Source: Paenibacillus pedocola
GTDB taxonomy: Bacteria; Bacillota; Bacilli; Paenibacillales; Paenibacillaceae
Length of the DNA stretch: 64,000 nucleotides
Assembly (NCBI RefSeq): GCF_031599675.1
Contig: NZ_CP134223.1
Coordinates: forward strand, 4,092,001 to 4,156,000
Direction of reading: 5' to 3'
Position numbers and translations under genes: made by a program. Of this stretch, positions 62,709 through 64,000 are shown in pieces (position 1 is the stretch's first letter; every line of letters begins with the position of its first letter). Below the pieces are notes generated by a model. That model worked only from the letters and a program-made list of their open reading frames with translations. It did not search any database and had not been told where the DNA came from.

Positions 62709-63917
62709 TTAGCCGTTAATTCCTTGCACAAGGCGATAGGTATCGCGTGCAATGACAAGCTCTTCGTTTGTCGGAACCACAAGCACCTGTACCTTGGAAT
62801 CAGCTGTAGAGATGCGGCGCGGATCGCCGGAACGAACCTTGTTGGCCTCAGCATCAAGCTCAATGCCAAGGAAGGTAAGATTATTCAGTACTCTTTCGCG
62901 CAGCAGCGATGCATTCTCGCCGACACCTGCTGTAAAGACGATGACGTCCACACCGTTCATAGCGGCTGCATAAGAACCGATATATTTGCGCAGGCGGTAT
63001 TCGTACATTTCAAAAGCAAGCGTGGAGTTAGGCTCGCCCTTCTCCGCACCATCGATAATATCACGCATGTCGCTGCTCACACCGGAAATAGCCAAGAGAC
63101 CGCTGTGCTTATTAAGCATGGAGTTCACTTCGCCAACGGACAGCTCTTCCTTGTTCATCACATAAGGAACGATAGCGGGATCAAGGTCACCACTGCGTGT
63201 ACCCATCATCAGACCTTCAAGCGGGGTCATCCCCATTGAGGTATCGATAGATACTCCGCCTTGAACCGCAGTTACGCTTGCGCCGTTACCGATATGACAG
63301 GTAATGATCTTCAAGTCCTCGAGCGGACGGTCCAGATATTCGGCTGCAGCTTTGCTGACGAAATCATGGGATGTGCCGTGTGCGCCGTAGCGGCGGACTT
63401 TGTATTTGTTGTACAGCACTCTAGGAATTGCGTACATATAAGCTTTTTCAGGCATAGTCTGGTGGAACGCAGTATCGAAAATAACAGCCTGCGGAACACC
63501 CGGCATATTGTTTTCAGTAGCTGTGATCCCCATTACTGCAGCAGGATTGTGCAGCGGTGCAAGGTCAAACAGCTGGCGGATCTTCGATTTGGCATCGCCG
63601 TCCACCAGTGAGGATTCCTTGAAAAATTCTCCCCCGTGTACAACACGGTGGCCCACAGCATTGATTTCATCAATGGAGCCAATTACACCATGCTCACTGT
63701 CGGTCAGACACGCCAGTACTTTGCGGATCGCCGTATTATGCTCCAGGATTTCACTAACTTCCGTCACATCCGGTTTACCGGTCGGTTTGTGGGTCAGAAT
63801 GGATGAATCCATCCCGATACGTTCTACCAGACCTTTTGCCAGAACGGATTCATCCGTCATATTGTACAGCTGATATTTTAAAGAAGAACTACCCGAGTTG
63901 ATTACTAAAACGTTCAT
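62709..63917 (-). CDS. ackA: Acetate kinase
   Basis: A 402-residue ASKHA-fold kinase interconverting acetate/ATP and acetyl phosphate: VLVINSGSSSLKYQLYN, GHRVVHGGEFFKESSLVD, ITCHIGNGASVTAVQGG, MGMTPLEGLMMGTRSGDLDP and VFTAGVGENASLLRE. Its ATG overlaps the stop of the upstream gene (ATGA). The upstream gene ends like 3-hydroxybutyryl-CoA dehydrogenase. It supplies overflow metabolism; no cre was seen within the window. Confidence 0.97.
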   Translation of the reverse strand: MNVLVINSGSSSLKYQLYNMTDESVLAKGLVERIGMDSSILTHKPTGKPDVTEVSEILEHNTAIRKVLACLTDSEHGVIGSIDEINAVGHRVVHGGEFFKESSLVDGDAKSKIRQLFDLAPLHNPAAVMGITATENNMPGVPQAVIFDTAFHQTMPEKAYMYAIPRVLYNKYKVRRYGAHGTSHDFVSKAAAEYLDRPLEDLKIITCHIGNGASVTAVQGGVSIDTSMGMTPLEGLMMGTRSGDLDPAIVPYVMNKEELSVGEVNSMLNKHSGLLAISGVSSDMRDIIDGAEKGEPNSTLAFEMYEYRLRKYIGSYAAAMNGVDVIVFTAGVGENASLLRERVLNNLTFLGIELDAEANKVRSGDPRRISTADSKVQVLVVPTNEELVIARDTYRLVQGING

Positions 63918-64000
63918 ATCCGGTCACCATCCTTGTCATACTTGAAGAAGCCTTCGCCCGATTTTGCACCCAATTGTCCTGCACGTACCATCTTCTTCAG
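63914..64000 (-). CDS. 3-hydroxybutyryl-CoA dehydrogenase-like, C-terminal end (partial)
   Basis: Only the last 28 codons and stop are visible in the minus frame, running off the window: KKMVRAGQLGAKSGEGFFKY then DKDGDRI. The pattern MVRAGxLGxKxGxGFxxY is the conserved C-terminus of 3-hydroxyacyl-CoA dehydrogenases of the Hbd type. The stop overlaps the ackA start by four bases, so both are in one operon. Confidence 0.8.
   Translation of the reverse strand: MKKMVRAGQLGAKSGEGFFKYDKDGDRI

Noticed and set aside
1..64000. Prophage or integrated plasmid
   Set aside because: No integrase, portal, terminase, replication or conjugation genes found in either strand.

Overview
The window looks like a chromosomal stretch from a Paenibacillus-type Firmicute. 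Reasons are the strong AGGAGG ribosome sites with frequent GTG/TTG starts, a proline T-box leader, a tandem 'double' dynamin of the DynA type, YesM/YesN-type two-component genes, SLH and copper-amine-oxidase-like stalk domains on wall proteins, a Fur box and a CcpA-type cre, and many hairpin+T-run terminators. I see no rRNA, tRNA, CRISPR array, prophage or complete IS element.

Layout. 1-6.5 kb: small metabolic and regulatory genes, including a Fur-box-controlled flavodoxin with an unknown partner. 6.7-11.5 kb: topoisomerase IV (parE then parC, minus strand). 11.5-19 kb: an ABC-2 exporter, a GDSL hydrolase, a phospholipase-C-like protein, a CAP-domain protein and a WG-repeat protein. 19.1-29.7 kb: accessory region, locally AT-rich, with a P-loop kinase, a PadR/DUF1048/ABC cassette, VOC proteins (one intact, one remnant), a KinB-like kinase, a leucine-rich-repeat gene broken by a stop codon, a SUFU-domain protein, a frameshifted small gene, and repetitive DNA. 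29.7-38.3 kb: mglBAC sugar importer behind a three-component sensor (substrate-binding lipoprotein, YesM kinase, YesN regulator). 38.5-46.3 kb: GNAT, purT, the double dynamin, a PadR/DUF2812 pair and nth. 46.5-53.4 kb: cell-envelope cluster (SLH protein, GerMN lipoprotein, two related amidases). 53.5-56.8 kb: leuCD with a divergent LysR gene. 56.8-60.5 kb: proBAC behind a proline T-box. 60.6-64 kb: an operon ending hbd-like/ackA/asnS/dnaD.

How the parts work together. Four control circuits can be read directly: a Fur box over a sigma-A promoter (flavodoxin), a cre over the mglB promoter, inverted repeats at two PadR promoters, and a T-box with a CCU specifier ahead of proBAC. Two 15-bp LTTR-like boxes lie in the leuC/LysR intergenic region.

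Most unusual signals. A family of at least three dispersed intergenic repeats (9.2, 19.2 and 29.6 kb) keeps its central hairpin by compensatory base changes. A degenerate array of about 50-60 nt units lies at 29.25-29.45 kb. Two broken genes (LRR; small frameshifted gene) and a VOC remnant mark the 19-30 kb region as unstable. No wholly new multi-gene system is evident; the best leads are the structured repeat family, the Fur-linked unknown protein, the sensor-fused mgl locus and the paired DUF1048 cassette.
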